NCBI GenBank assembly: GCA_905250125.1
Contig: CAJNOL010000071.1
Location: 62,001 to 126,000, forward strand
Reading direction: 5' to 3'
DNA: 64,000 bases
Origin: Rotaria sordida
Taxonomy: Eukaryota; Rotifera; Eurotatoria; Philodinida; Philodinidae
Part shown: positions 11,906-24,414 of the stretch, in pieces
Layout: every line of letters starts with the position of its first letter
Position numbering within the stretch: position 1 is the first letter of the stretch
Made by a program: the position numbers and the translations under genes
The notes under the pieces: model-generated
The model's database searches: none
What the model was told of the DNA's origin: nothing
What the model saw: only the letters and a program-made list of their open reading frames with translations

Positions 11906-13349
11906 TTATGTTTCAATCTGCCCAGTTGTTTCATTTGTTATTCCAGCTTGTATAAATCCATTCTTAATGAGATTTTTAAATTGTGTAGCTGATAATTGAT
12001 TGTGAATAATGGTATGGATGTTGATGAAATATTGACAATCACTTATAGTCTTTTCTGTGCGATAAATATGAATATAATGTTCGATTTTTTTCATGAATAA
12101 ATCGTCATGAGCGAAACAAAAGAAAGATCTTGCGGTTGAATATAACCTGTTGATCCTTCAGGAAAAATCAATAATTGATTGTCTTGATTAGGAAATACTG
12201 CTCTAAATTTGGTTAAATCAGCTTGAGTTTTCCGGGAATCAAGGAAGAGAAGAAATCTTTTATCAACCAATGGACATAATACTTCATTTAAAGAAAAGTG
12301 ATGTTTTTCACCACTGCTTTTTCTGGATTTTGAAGCTCTTACTACAATCCAGGTTGACGATTACGGGCTTCGTATATGACTGTAAACGGCCGTATACGAC
12401 CTTGAAACGACCGTTTACAGTCGTGTTTTACCGTAATACATAGCTCAGTATTGCGATCGTATATCGTCGTGACCGTATACGCTGGAATACGATCGTTTAC
12501 GAAGATGTATGGAGTGAAACGGATACCGTATACGAAAATTGTAAACGATCGTATTTTTCTTCTTATATTGTCGCATTACTCCGTATACGACACGGAGATT
12601 TACGATCGTTTACGACCGTGCCTGTTCGGCCTGGGAACATTTGGTAGTACAATTAAATCTTTTTGCACTCTTTTATCGAATTGATTTTCTTTTTCTTGAA
12701 GAATGAGTACGAATTTGTCTAATAAGCGACCATCAGCTGATGTAACAGATTGTACTGTATAAGAGTACGTTAAGTTGTGTTTCTTTTTAACAGCCACTTC
12801 TGTTGTTCGTTCACCAATAAAAGAAAGAGTTGTTTGTGAGATATATCCTTGTCGAAATAAACAGTGATCACTCTTTAAAATTTGATGAGAAGAATACTTT
12901 GATATTACAGTTCTTTTACTTTCGATCCAATTTTGAGCATCTAAAATATATATGTATATTACATTAAGACATATGAATTTGAAGCTCAAATAAAAGTTTG
13001 ATTACCATTGAAACTGCAGACGTTATTGTTTGGTTTAGTTCAAGTAATAATTTTATTACATCTAAATCTGGCGTTTAGATGTTGGTCAATCTATTCGATT
13101 ATATTTTCCATTTCGTCTAATGTAAAACGATTTTTTAAAATCAGAATGATCATTTTCGTCATAACCATTTGTTTCATCGTCGCTCTCTTCTTCATCGGTC
13201 ATTTCATCATATTCATCTTCAAATTCGAGAGTATCATAAGTATACAGCTTACTGCAGTAGCTATCTGTAAATGATTTCAGAACTTCGAATAATCGTTCTG
13301 CAGCAAAAATTTCCAGATCGAAATTCAACTTGAGCCAAATCGAGAACAT
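11906..13349 (-). pseudogene. Decayed DDE-superfamily transposase (pogo/Tc1-like)
   Basis: Read on the minus strand, pieces at 13349-13086, 12989-12635 and 12348-11906 form one degraded transposase. Family features are TYSYTVQSVTSADGRLL with an upstream GERTT, IVVRASKSRK, LLFLDSRKTQAD (an aspartate in a catalytic-like context) and PEGSTGYIQPQDLSF, the last typical of DDE_1 proteins just before the final acidic residue. A GT..AG intron may join TITSAVSM to DAQNW. It is broken in several ways: a frameshift or stop between 13086 and about 13060, another frameshift near 12105, and a 286-bp insertion at 12349-12634. The N-terminal DNA-binding domain is not recognised; instead there is an acidic stretch (EFEDEYDEMTDEEESDD). 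No intact terminal repeats found. Confidence 0.75.
12349..12634. mobile_element. Non-autonomous insertion (MITE-like), CpG-rich, inside the transposase remnant
   Basis: A 286-bp block begins CCAGG and ends CCTGG, with imperfectly complementary ends (CCAGGTTGACGATTACGGGC against CCAGGCCGAACAGGCACGG). It interrupts the frame between LPNVP and IVVRASK. Internally it has about four copies of CGTATACG and several of CGTTTACGA or its complement, so it is rich in palindromes and CpG, unlike the surrounding AT-rich DNA. No open frame that looks functional and no clear target-site duplication. Confidence 0.65.
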
Positions 13350-14830
13350 GTTTAGCGATGTTCAATAAATTCATGTATTAATTTGATGAAATTAACCTTT
13401 TTACTCTGTAGATACAACAAAGAACGAAAGAGAATAATTCTTCGATAGTATATTTCTTTGGGATTTCTTAACACCAATTGCAAAGAAATGGTCAATAGAC
13501 CACCAAGTCATGCATCAATGCACTTTAATTTCAAATTATACATACAAGTCATTTTTCAAATCCATATATCTTGTTTTCCATTTCGATACAACTTAAATTC
13601 CAGAAGACATCGAAACTAATGTGATATTAATGTTATTGATAAATCTCAGGAAGATTCTTGGCACCTACTATTCAAATACTCAGTTGATTTCATAAAAAAC
13701 TAATGTAAATAATCCTAATGTTCCTGTATATCCAAAGCGGGAGCACCGTAAAAATCGAGTATATTCCTCTAGGCAAGCCAACGGCAGCTAATATTTTAAT
13801 CTTGTTAATTTGGCGGTGAGAGCTTTCATTTGACCCGAACATGTACCATCTCTTTAACTGACAAAACAAACACCTCCATTGTAAGTGGTGTTCGTCATGG
13901 GAGTCCATTGGTGGTATGCGATGTGAATCTTACCCTTATATAACGATAGGGAATGAATAATTTTTTCTCGTATGTTCATACACCTTTCGATAGAGAACTG
14001 AAACAGTTCAATTTTACATATAAATCGGCTGAATATATGAGCAAATGAATAGAGTATTTTCTATGACAACATTCTGTAACCTAATCTTTTTGAGAATATA
14101 AAACATGGATAAATCTCGGATAGCTCAGTCACTTAGTATACAATACAGAATTCATAAAAAGGTCTGATTTTATTAGTTAAAGATTTCTGACAATCAAAAT
14201 AACAAATTAGATAACGTATAATCAAATTTTATGAGAGAAAGGATACGGACAATTTTGTTTCATAACGACCTCTTCCTTTCTGTGGACTTTGTTATTTTTC
14301 TAGTTTCCAGATAATTAATATGGAGACAGGATAAAAAGGTAGCCTCCAGTTTATTCGATAAGCTCGTTTTATCTATTACAGCTGTAAGAACAGCTGATTA
14401 TAAATAATGAATCAAATAGATAATTAAACGATCAATCGACAGCATTCTTTACGAACATCTTGATGTATGTTTACAGAGTTCTCATAGTGATGAATTTTGC
14501 CATGTCTGTCATTCAAATACTTATCTAATTCAATCAGCTGATCGGCCGAAGAATGCATTTCAAAACACACAAGCATTGGAAAAAAATACTGATTCCAGTA
14601 AAACGTAAATATCGTTAGGAAAAAGACGATTTCTGATGAATCGTAAAATCGATTATCCTTCTCTTTACCACGAGATATCTTTTTTTCAAAAATCGAGATT
14701 CGTGCTGCGCACAGCATTTCGTATTCAAGTGAAACTCGAAGACCATCTAGTTTATTCTCGCATGATGACCAGAAATTTTTTTCCTTTTCATTGACGCTCT
14801 ATTTTTTATTTGCCTGTCACTATTTGTTCG
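13350..14830. other. Intergenic, no gene supported
   Basis: Two minus-strand frames (13690-13908, 14424-14717) have no family resemblance and no convincing splice sites. At 14114-14130 there is a tRNA-like A-box stretch without a matching B box. The region may contain further transposon debris upstream of the transposase remnant. Confidence 0.4.
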
Positions 14831-15430
14831 TTGTTTTTCATTTTCGTATTTCTTTTTCCTTAATTCAATATTATTATTATTATTGTTCTAACCATTGATT
14901 TAACTGATAAATAAGCCTGTTATACGTATTTATGATATCTACAGTAGGTCTAACACACACTATTATATATCTCGATAACCTTAAAATAACTGATATTGAT
15001 TATTCTCCAAAGTCATAACTTGATCAGTTCACAGTTTTTATATTAATTATATGACGACAATGGCAAATCAATGCATTATTACATATAATCTTTGACATCT
15101 TGAATACAAATTTTTATCTGCACTATTTAGAATATTTACAAACGTATTCCAGCAGCTCACATTTCACGAAAGGCTTTGGAACGTTCTAAAATAGTCTAAA
15201 TCTTGTTCTTAATTCAGTTCAGCATCTTTTTTCGTTGCTAAGGAGCTCTGGGACAAAAGTTTGAAGTTTGTTGTTCTTGACTGCTATGGAAGCGTGACCA
15301 ATGATCGTTCGCCTCCTTCCTTACCGTTACACTAGGAAAAACACCCTCACTAGTCTCTTACCTTTGACCTCAATTTTAACTTACACTCACAGTCTTTTTC
15401 GAAAATATATGTAAATTCCATAGAAAATTA
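14830..15430 (+). repeat. Interspersed repeat family R1, copy 1
   Basis: Shares ordered blocks with 25040-25580 and, on the other strand, 62950-63290: a tract near 14950-14985 with TATATATCTCGAT, AATGCATTA near 15072, a block like GACATCTTGAATACAAATTT at 15098, TTTTATCTG..CACTAT near 15112-15127, and GTTGCTAAGGAGCTCTGGGA near 15235. No coding capacity. Lies in the 3' flank of the LRRC41-like gene. Confidence 0.65.
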
Positions 15431-15507
15431 TGCTCTAATTAAATAACAATTTTTGATTGTCTAACTTCCATCTGTTGTCTAGAATTTCTGATATGGAGAA
15501 AACAATA

Positions 15508-18500
15508 TCAAGACATGATATAGGAAATAAGATCGCAGCCAAGTGCGTTAAATTGTTTTTTTAAATTCGGAATTTCTCTCATTTCTAAAGCATTGCCTAA
15601 AATATCTATTCGTCGAATTGGTGAATGTCCTATTCTCCATCGATTTTTATATTCTTTTAATGTATCAATAAGTCTTCGCATTGATTCACTTGTTATTAAA
15701 TTAAAAGTCAAATTAAGTATTCCAATTGACCACCATGATGTATTATTTATATCAATATTTTTATCATACCATAATAACATTTGACAAAGCCAATGAATGA
15801 AATTATTATTAAGATTATTATAAGCTAAACTAAATTCAATTAAATGTTTAGCATGTAATATCAAAGAAGTAAATGCATCATGAATAATTATTGATTGTTG
15901 ATCATTATTCCAAGTAAGACCAACACGTTCAAAATGAAATACAGTTAAAATACATTGAATATTCAAAGAAAGAAAAAATTGTGTTAAATTAATTGGACGA
16001 ATACGAAAATTTCGAAGACGTACGTCAGATATACGATGTAATAGTGTTTGACACCATATATATTGATCAAATATAGAACATTCAAGAATAGAAGAAAGTT
16101 CAAGACGATGAAGTTTTGACATAATATTAGATGATAATTTATATAATAAACGTATATGAATATATTGCATATGACGTCTAAAGAAAAAGTATTAATCATC
16201 AAATACATAAAAAATTTTGTCTTTTGTTTTTTTCTATTTACTCGCGCCAAATAAATTGTTCTAATGAAGAATTTTGAATAAATTCCGCTTGTTCAACATC
16301 AGATAGATGAATATTATCAATTAATAATGAAAAAATTTTAATTGTATCTAATCGTAAACGTTTAAGATTGATATTTATATTTTTATGATTAATTTTATTT
16401 TGAAATAAATGAAGAAGAAAACCAATAGCACCATGTACTAATGAAATACTTGTTAAATGAAGTGATTGAAGTTGTGATCGAGTACATAAAGTAATTAAAC
16501 TTGTTTCAAGTTGAGATGAATAAATAGTAAAATTAACTAAAGTTAAATGATGAATTTGATTCATACCTTTAAAAAATTGATGTTTTTTCTTTCTCATATT
16601 TAATTGATAGTTTTTTTTACCTAATAAAGCAATAGCAATCATTTCAATTGTTTCAAAAGATGAAACATAATAAATAGAAAGATTTGTTAATGAATTTGTT
16701 TGATATTGTGGTGTTAAATGAAGTAATAAAAATTTTTCTTTATTTATTTCAATTTCTTTTTTTTTTATTGTCAAATTAGAAGATGGATGAACAATAGTAG
16801 TTGTACGTTGTCGAAATAAATTACTATCACTAGAAGAAACAGGTTCTGTTATAAGATTTGTTAATGGTTCTATTGTTGGTACAGATTGTTCAGATGTTGA
16901 AAGATGTCGAATTGGTGTAACAATTGATTGACGAATTGAATATTGTTGAAAATTTCGAGATCGATTTAAATAAGGAAGAAGACGTTCGTGTGGCTCAATA
17001 GTTGATCTAAAAATGTAGATCGTTTATAAAAGAATTTACGATTCGTATGGGAACTTCTCCTCGCCCTGCCCATTTTTTTTAGCTAAAAACTCGATTTCGA
17101 GCTGAACAAAAGGTATGATAGCCTCATGTATTATGTGTAATTAGAAATATCATTTGACTCTAGAACAGTTTAGTGTTACAGATTTGCTGAATGTAAGAAA
17201 TTTCTTGTTTTTTTTACAGTATTCATATCGAAATTCTTTTCTTTTACTTATAAAGGAACTACCCTAAATGATACTCGTCGTTTAAGCTCATATTGAACCC
17301 ACAGACAAGTCTCAGTGAGACTAACAAAAGCCTAAAATTGTTCGTCCCCATCGGGCTTCGGTGTCGAGTTGTGACCGGCTTAGTGGATTTTCGATTCATT
17401 TGTAGGTAATTCCGAAAAAACCAAATGACATAATTTCAATCGATAATTTTGTCTATAGTTAGGTCTAATGTCTATTAGAATGTTCCTTCGTCAAGATATT
17501 GAATTTCCACAAATAGTCTTTCGTCACAAAAATCGCATTCACTCGAAAATTCAATAACTCAACGAAGGAACATTCTTTTCGACTGAAATTTTCAGGATAT
17601 TCAAAAAGTCATTAGACCTATCTATAGACAAAGTTTAAGATCGAATCTTTGTTATTCGATCTTCTGGAGAGTACGTAAAAATGGGTGAAAAAAAATCACG
17701 TAAAGCGTTTGTAACCTGACACCAAAACCCAATACAGACGAACTTTTGTAAGCTTCTGATATTCTCACTGAGACCTACCTGTGGATCTAATATGAGCTCA
17801 AACGGCGGATATCACTTGGGTACCGCTCAGGCTGAAATGTTTACCGCAAATACTTGTAAGTATCCTTCAGAGATAAAATCGGCTGTCTTCGTTTTTGACT
17901 TTCCTCTCCAGTTTTGTAGAGTTCTGAAAATCAACATCTGGGTTTCGGCTCCGAATCTTGCCGTCTTTCTCACATTAAAAAGAAACTATTCTCGAAAACG
18001 CTCAAAACTACCTCTGAGATATAGTCTGAAGTATCTCACAAAAAAAATTACCAGCTGAATTTGATAAAGTCTGATGAGGATCTTAATGCACTAGGACGCG
18101 AACCTATAGAAAACTAGAGTTTCCCGAAAAAATCGTGAAAATTCTCTAGAAAATTTTTTTTCTCGAACATGTACCGCATTATTCCAGGTGCTCTATTTGT
18201 AGTAAAAATTTCAATCTGATTGGCTGTACCCTCTTCAAGAATCAAAAATGGTCAAAACAGAGGGGAGGGGGGAGCAGTATCCTTAAACAATAAACCTATT
18301 ATGATCAGATAATGAAACAAGATGACTTGATTCAATAATTGGTATATATGTTGAAGTATGATTATCTGGTAGTTGATATTGTTGAAAGACTGATTGTGGA
18401 AAATTATTTCTTATTCTTAATGTTGATGAATGTATATGAATAGTTGTATTTGGTGATGTTGAAAGAAGATCTAATGAATCATGTGAACTATGAATAGATT

Positions 18501-21500
18501 CTGATATAACAGCATGTGTTGTATCTATTGAATTGTTATCATCTTGTTCGATTATATGATGATTATTTGATAAAATTTGATGAAGATTATAATTATTATT
18601 TTCTTCATTTGAATGTATTTCTACTTGTAAACATAATTGTCTTTGATGATGTGGTAAAATAAAATTTTGTGTAAATATATTCGATTTTTTAAAATCATTT
18701 TTATTAATTGTTGATAAATATGATAAAGAATATGAACGTGGATAGATTAATAATGGTGAAAGAATATTCATTAAACAATAAGAGGGAAATTTTAAAACTA
18801 TATTTGTAATATGACCTCGTGTTAGAATATCTAAAATAAATTTCATTCCATGATAATCACTTTCTGTTGGATAACCACTTAGGACAATATCTGTAACATT
18901 TTCTGTAAAACATTCAATTAACAAAGGATCAATTTTTGCTAAATTCCAAACGTTTGGTGTAAGAATAAAACTGAAAAAGAAAATATGAATTAAAAAAAAA
19001 ATGCCAATAATGTAAAATTCGAGTGGATTTTTCTCGCTCATTTATATATAGTTTCATAGAGCTTGACGAACTGATCACGAATGTATAGTTTTTATTCCGA
19101 TTCGATCATCGTTTGGATGAAAAGAACTGTACAAAACTTGAATGACTGAAAATAAAAGATTGGTTACTAGGAACTCTTATTTTTCAGAAATTGTCAAATT
19201 TCGATTACGAAATGTTTTTCCAAACTTTATGGAAACAGTTTATTCTGATGTATTACCAAAAACTGAGTAGAAAAAAAACTATTCATCTTTATTATCATGG
19301 TTCAGATAAAAAGTAAAGTATATTGCATATTCGAAATAAGCGTCAAAAACTACATCGAATTATATATATATTTTTGTAAATAATGAATCGGATCGAAAAT
19401 ACACCTATGGCTCCCACAGGTCTAATTTTCTGAAAATTCCCCCTAGTTCTTCAGGGATCAGTTTTTCGCAGAAAAAATGATTCTTAAAATATATATGATT
19501 CAATACAGTTTTTGACGTTTATTTCGAATATGCAATCTATTTTACTTTTTATCTCGACTATGATAACAAAGACGAATAGTATTTTTCTACTCAGTTTTCA
19601 GTACTGAATAAGAATAAAATGTTTTTATAAAGTCTGAAATAGCGACGTAATCCAAATTTGACAATTTCTGTAAAAAACTCCGAGTTCATTGTTACCAATG
19701 TTATACTTTCAGTCATTCGATTTTTGTACGATTCTTTTTCAGTTAAACTGTGATCGAATCGAAATAAAAACTATATATTTATGACCAACTCGTCAAACTC
19801 TATTAAACCATATATAAATGAGCGAGAAAAAAAGTCTTCGATATGTATAGAAAAGATTGAAACAAAAAAGATAGAAAAAAATGCCGAATGATGAAAATGT
19901 TGAAAAGTTAAAAAATAGCGTAAATAGACAATTTACTGTTGATTTATGTTGATTTGGCGTCTAATGTTGTCTTACGATATTTTTAGTAACTGTTCGTTGT
20001 GTAATGCGATTATTAGAACAAGAAGAAAGATAATCATCGATCAACAATAGGATTGAAAAGATAATTGATTTTTTATTATAGATGTCATACATATATTTAT
20101 CGGTTTTTCTTATAAATTCAATAGTAATTCATTTAATGATAATTAACAGTTATAATTCATATTTTCTTAGATCGAACAAAAGCAAACCGTTACTGGTGTT
20201 AAACGGTATTGTATATAAGAAAAAAGCAAAGAAACTAAAACGAAAAAGTAAGTACTGGACGTGCCAAACAAATGGATATTGTGCGTACGTGCACACTAGC
20301 ATCTATAATATTACTCATGTATAATTTATGAAAAAGTTTATCTCTGCTCCATATATTAATAAACTATTTATATTCGAATAATCCAACCAATTATATGCTA
20401 ACATTTTCGACATAAGTATCATTCGATGTTTTGTGATTCGATTTTTTTTTATGTCAGTCATCTCTTCATTTCCATTCACAGTATCCCCAAAGTTAGTCTC
20501 TGATTGATTTGTTCTAGTTTAATTTTTTCCTGATAAGACTCATTCTGAAAAAAATCGATTTCAAATTCGGTCCATTCTTAATTTGGTTCTCATTAGTCAA
20601 CTAATTAAGATAAACAAAATGAGTGACAGACATAGTTTATTTTTGTTTATATATTTTGAAAGAGTAAGTGACATATGTAGGTCAGAAAGAAAGAAAAAAC
20701 AACAACTACAACATGATAGGCTTTATTTCTTAACGAAAGAACTTTTTTTTATCGTACGACCAGATTTAATTGCTTGTTATAATTTATCGAGTTCTCCTTT
20801 TACATACTCTTAGAGAATAGGTCAATGAGCGTTTTATTATCGATTACATCGATGTTTTATGAATTTAAGTTACTAATAGAGAATATATATATTCTCTATC
20901 GTCATTGATCGTGACTGAAACATTAATCAGGATCAAATTCGAAACTGACTAAAATCGATATGGATTCAATTCAGAAACAATTAAAATGGGACAATCTATC
21001 TTAATTATTAATTAGAGACAAGCTGGTAGTAAACCTTATCCACAACTATATACACACTCTCAAATATTCGTACTCATTGTTTACTAATTCAAACAAGCTC
21101 TATGAATACCGTTTGATATATTTATTCCATTGATGATTCCAAATGACAATAAGATTTTGATTATCATCTGATAATCTTCTTTTTGAACAATAAATAATTG
21201 AATCTCTTGTTAGATTATATTTTATTTGTTCAATAAATGATAGATTAATAATTGATTTTGATATATTTATTTGTGATATATGTGTATAAATACCTAATTG
21301 TAAAATTTGTGTATCATGAAAAAGATATTCAAAATAGAGACGTTTATATGGAATATCTAATAATGATTCATAAGAATCTTTATCATCCCGCGATAATGAC
21401 CAGATTAATTCAAAATGACGACGCCAAACATCATTTGTTCGAATATGTCGTTTATAATAAATAAAATCTAAACGTTCAAGTTGATATGGAGATAAATATG

Positions 21501-21654
21501 GAAGTATGTCACGTAAACATGAAATAGGTAATTGATTTAAACTATTTGGATTTAAATAAGAATTTTTAAATAAATCTCTAAGACATATTTCATAAAGTGT
21601 AACAATTGGCATTATTAAAAATACTGATTCATTTTTTTTTATTATTAAAAACAA
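15508..21654 (-). CDS. LRRC41: LRRC41-like leucine-rich repeat protein (BC-box ubiquitin-ligase adaptor family)
   Basis: Four exons, 21110-21654, 18296-18970, 16242-17006 and 15508-16177, join in phase to about 884 residues with the stop at 15508-15510. The N-terminus (TLYEICLRDLF... LPISCLRDILPYLSPYQLERLD... DVWRRHFELI) matches the N-terminal region of LRRC41/MUF1 and related elongin-BC-binding proteins. A low-complexity middle (Asn, His, Ser) follows, then divergent leucine-rich repeats (NSLTNLSIYYVSSFETIEMI; SIGILNLTFNLITSESMRRL) and a C-terminus (RRIDILGNALEMREIPNLKK) like the LRRC41 end. In the family it recruits elongin B/C and Cul5/Rbx for ubiquitination; that role is inferred. ATG at 21654 or 21612 (MPIVTLYEIC) could start. 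Two long introns hold fold-back elements. Confidence 0.8.
17050..18270. repeat. Large fold-back element E in LRRC41 intron 2
   Basis: Fills almost all of the 17007-18295 intron. Perfect pairs include GTCTCAGTGAGA (17309-17320 with 17763-17774) and GAATGTTCCTTCGT (17478-17491 with 17562-17575). Pairing extends outward through AGCTCATATT near 17285 and about 17790-17803. The outermost ends (CTCCTCGCCCTGCCCATTTT near 17056, complement of about 18240-18265) are weaker. The certain core is 17279-17808. No transposase frame. Confidence 0.7.
19024..19840. repeat. Large fold-back element F in LRRC41 intron 1
   Basis: Arms of about 370 nt at 19024-19400 and 19480-19840 are reverse complements with scattered mismatches. 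The tips are perfect over 18 bases (TTCTCGCTCATTTATATA at 19031-19048 with 19811-19828). The left tip lies only about 50 nt from the acceptor of the exon starting at 18970. The spacer of about 80 nt is unpaired. No coding potential. Confidence 0.8.
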
Positions 21655-22505
21655 AAAAATTTTCTTTTTGATATTCGATTTACAAACAAAAAAAAAACTT
21701 CAAAAGACAAAATAATAATATTAATAATAACAAATAATTCGAAGGCGCTTTGTTATATATGTAAGATATTTTTTTGTTTTTGAAAGAAACAGTTTTCGAT
21801 TTATTTTTTGATATCAACTATATCAAACTTGTTTACATATGGTAAAGATTTTAATAGATTTCTGCATGTGTATGTTATTAGTCTGCACCAGGCCTGAATG
21901 AATCTTTCATCAACTTAATTTCAAGTATGACGTATCAGTCAATATTGATAATAGCTTCATGCTGATGCTTTGATGTCAAGGATCATCGTAGGCATTTGTT
22001 AGACAACAACAAATAAAACGACAAACACAATTATTGGATGCTCTCAGAAAAGCACTCGTCTGTCTGTCTGTGTATCTGTTTGTATATCTCATGTTGTATA
22101 TGTTAGGAAACTAACGTTGCATACACACGAGGTCTATGTATTAGACTATTATCAATCGTATGCGCAATAAAATAGGTTCTTAAGAGAAATAACGGTGAAG
22201 AAACAGAACAACCTTGACCAATCACCACTGTAGAAAAGAATAAGAATAGTACAGTTAGGAGAAGAAAGGGAGCGAAAGAAAAAGATATAGGTCGTGCGTT
22301 TATATGCATGCATAAACAAGGACATAAAAAAGGCGTACGTCTTGTTAATCGTGATTATTATTTTTCTTTATTCATATACATCTATTCTCACTCATTTACT
22401 CTCTCTCTTTTACGTTTTTAAGAAGGCAAAAGGTAATTCAACGTCATTATCGTATTAATATATATATATATATATATAAAACAAAAATCTTTTCTTTTAG
22501 AACAA
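21655..22505. promoter_or_regulatory. Divergent promoter region between LRRC41-like and MARVEL genes
   Basis: The two genes start back to back, about 850 bp apart. The interval holds T/A-rich tracts and an (AT)n run at about 22458-22479 close to the MARVEL start. I see no specific factor sites I would vouch for; the regulatory role is inferred from position only. Confidence 0.35.
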
Positions 22506-23801
22506 ATGGTTGCAACATTAGATTATGGATATTTGTCGACACCAGTTGGTATACTTAACATAGCTGAAATCGTACGTTTGATTTTATTCTTGATCAATCT
22601 GTATAAGAAGAAAAAAAAACGAATAGATATGTTTCGCTTGATTGATTATAACCTTTTCAACCAAACGATTTGAGTTTTTGATAATTTGGAAATAAAACAG
22701 ATAAAAATATTTATTTTTAACCTATGTCTGATGTCATCTTGATATACAGACTAATATGTAAACAAATAATCAGTAAAAATAATCTCTGATATCTAAAGGT
22801 TGATGAGGTAAATAACTCAATCAATCACTAAAAAAATTATTATACATGATGTATACAACAATATTTAACATGATTAATAGCTTTTAGAAAAAAAAAAAAC
22901 TATAATAAATTGAGTTAAATGTGAAGAAACAATTAGTTAGTTTCGTTTATGAGCAATTTGTAACTAATGATATCCATATGTTTTGCCTTGATATTATAGT
23001 AAATGAATAATATTCTTTCTTTTCTTTTCTTTTCTCAGGTTGCATTAATTGCTGCACTCATTAGTGTTGCATTTACATCTCGATCATTTTGTGAATTAGC
23101 TGATAATTTAAAATGGGTATATCCAGATTTAAATACATTAACTGTTCGATATGTATTTCAATCATTTGCTATTCTTTGTTTAACTATAACAATTATTATT
23201 CTTGTCATGCATATCTATGGTATACGTTTTTCGGGAAAAAATTTTGCTTATTTAAATCAAATTGTAAGTAAAAAAGAAATCAAGAGAAAAGATTTATTAA
23301 TTATTTTATTTATCTTAGTGTTTAATTCTTAATATTATTATGGGATTAATGATGATATCAATAGGTATATGTGCTGCATTATGGGAAGATAAATTAAGAC
23401 GAACACCAGGAATTATCCGACGTGGATATTTTTTAAATAGATATCAAACTGTTTTTGGTGAAGTAACACATCCAAGACCTGGAGCAGCTGCAGCTGCAGC
23501 CGTAAGTTATTTAAAACAAAAGAAACAATTCTTAATTTCATTATAGAAAAACAACAAAATTTCTTTATAGACATTTGCTCTTATAGCCGGCATACTTTTT
23601 ATAATCGAAGCTTGCATTAGACCAATGTTAAGTACTGGTGCAACACGTGTACCAACACATTCATCAGATCGACCTAGTTATACAGTTGCAGTTAGTACTC
23701 AACATCCACCAGTAAATATTTCAAATAGTGGTGAACGCATAATCCCTATTGAAAAAACAACAACAACAACAACCACAACAACATTACCATATCGAGTTTA
23801 A
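22506..23801 (+). CDS. MARVEL-domain four-helix membrane protein
   Basis: Four exons (22506-22571, 23039-23263, 23319-23501, 23571-23801), all phase 0, give 234 residues. It starts MVATLDYGYLSTPVGILNIAE, the short cytosolic lead and first helix pattern of MARVEL proteins (CMTM, MAL, plasmolipin). Four hydrophobic segments follow: VALIAALISVAF, FAILCLTITIIILVM, ILNIIMGLMMISIGICAALW and FALIAGILFIIEACI. The tail is polar and Thr-rich ([15 protein letters not shown]). MARVEL proteins sit in vesicle or junction membranes and act in membrane apposition and trafficking; which subfamily this is I cannot tell. Intron 1 is 467 nt, the others are short. Confidence 0.7.
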
Positions 23802-23945
23802 ATTGCATTTACCGCCTTTTGTATTTGTGTGTGTGTGTGTGATTTTTTTTTTTACTTTATTATTTTATCTTCATGTAGTTTCATCTTTTTTTTTTCTTAC
23901 GCGCATTTTCATTTTAAGAAAAAATTTTCATATCTATTTCTAATT

Positions 23946-24168
23946 ATGGTTCGTATTTCATCAAAAGTTTCTCATCATCGAATACAACAAAAGAAACAAT
24001 CATCGTTACAATCGATTGAAATAAATTCCAATAATACAAATGATCAATCATCATCAAAAATTCTTAATGTTGTTCGACAAGCATTACTTAATGCTGCTGA
24101 AGAACTTGTTTCTCAACAACAAGAAAATGAAAATCAAGTAGATAATATAACTCCATTTCATACATTAG

Positions 24169-24208
<40 letters not shown>

Positions 24209-24311
24209 TTTAAATAAATCATCTTGTCAACGAAATGGAAATGCAATAAAAAAGAAAAAAAAAATTACATGTAAAAATAAAAAAGTTTTAAAAAAAAATC
24301 GACGTAAATAA
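23946..24311 (+). CDS. Small basic, asparagine-rich protein of unknown function
   Basis: A single-exon frame of 121 residues lies 144 nt after the MARVEL stop. The N-terminus is basic, the middle (SKILNVVRQALLNAAEELVSQ) could be one amphipathic helix, then comes a poly-Asn run from an (AAT)n tract at about 24171-24205 and a very Lys-rich end (KKKKKITCKNKKVLKKNRRK) that could serve nuclear or nucleolar targeting. No recognised family. It might instead be a 3' UTR frame of the MARVEL transcript, since no polyadenylation signal clearly separates them. It converges on CFAP44 with only about 100 bp between stops. Confidence 0.45.
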
Positions 24312-24414
24312 AATTTCGATTGTATTTTCGAATATTCGAATTTTATTGATAAATAAAAAATACCAAGAGAAAAAAAAAGAAGAAGAAGATTTTATGTCAT
24401 TCTTAAGTATATGA

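Noticed and set aside
14114-14190. tRNA-like start (CGGATAGCTCAGTC) suggesting a tRNA or SINE
   Set aside because: The A-box region is imperfect and I find no B box (GGTTCGANTCC-like) or closing acceptor stem downstream, so no tRNA gene is supported.
17792-18058. 88-residue frame in the LRRC41 intron
   Set aside because: It lies in the right arm of fold-back element E and has no family match.
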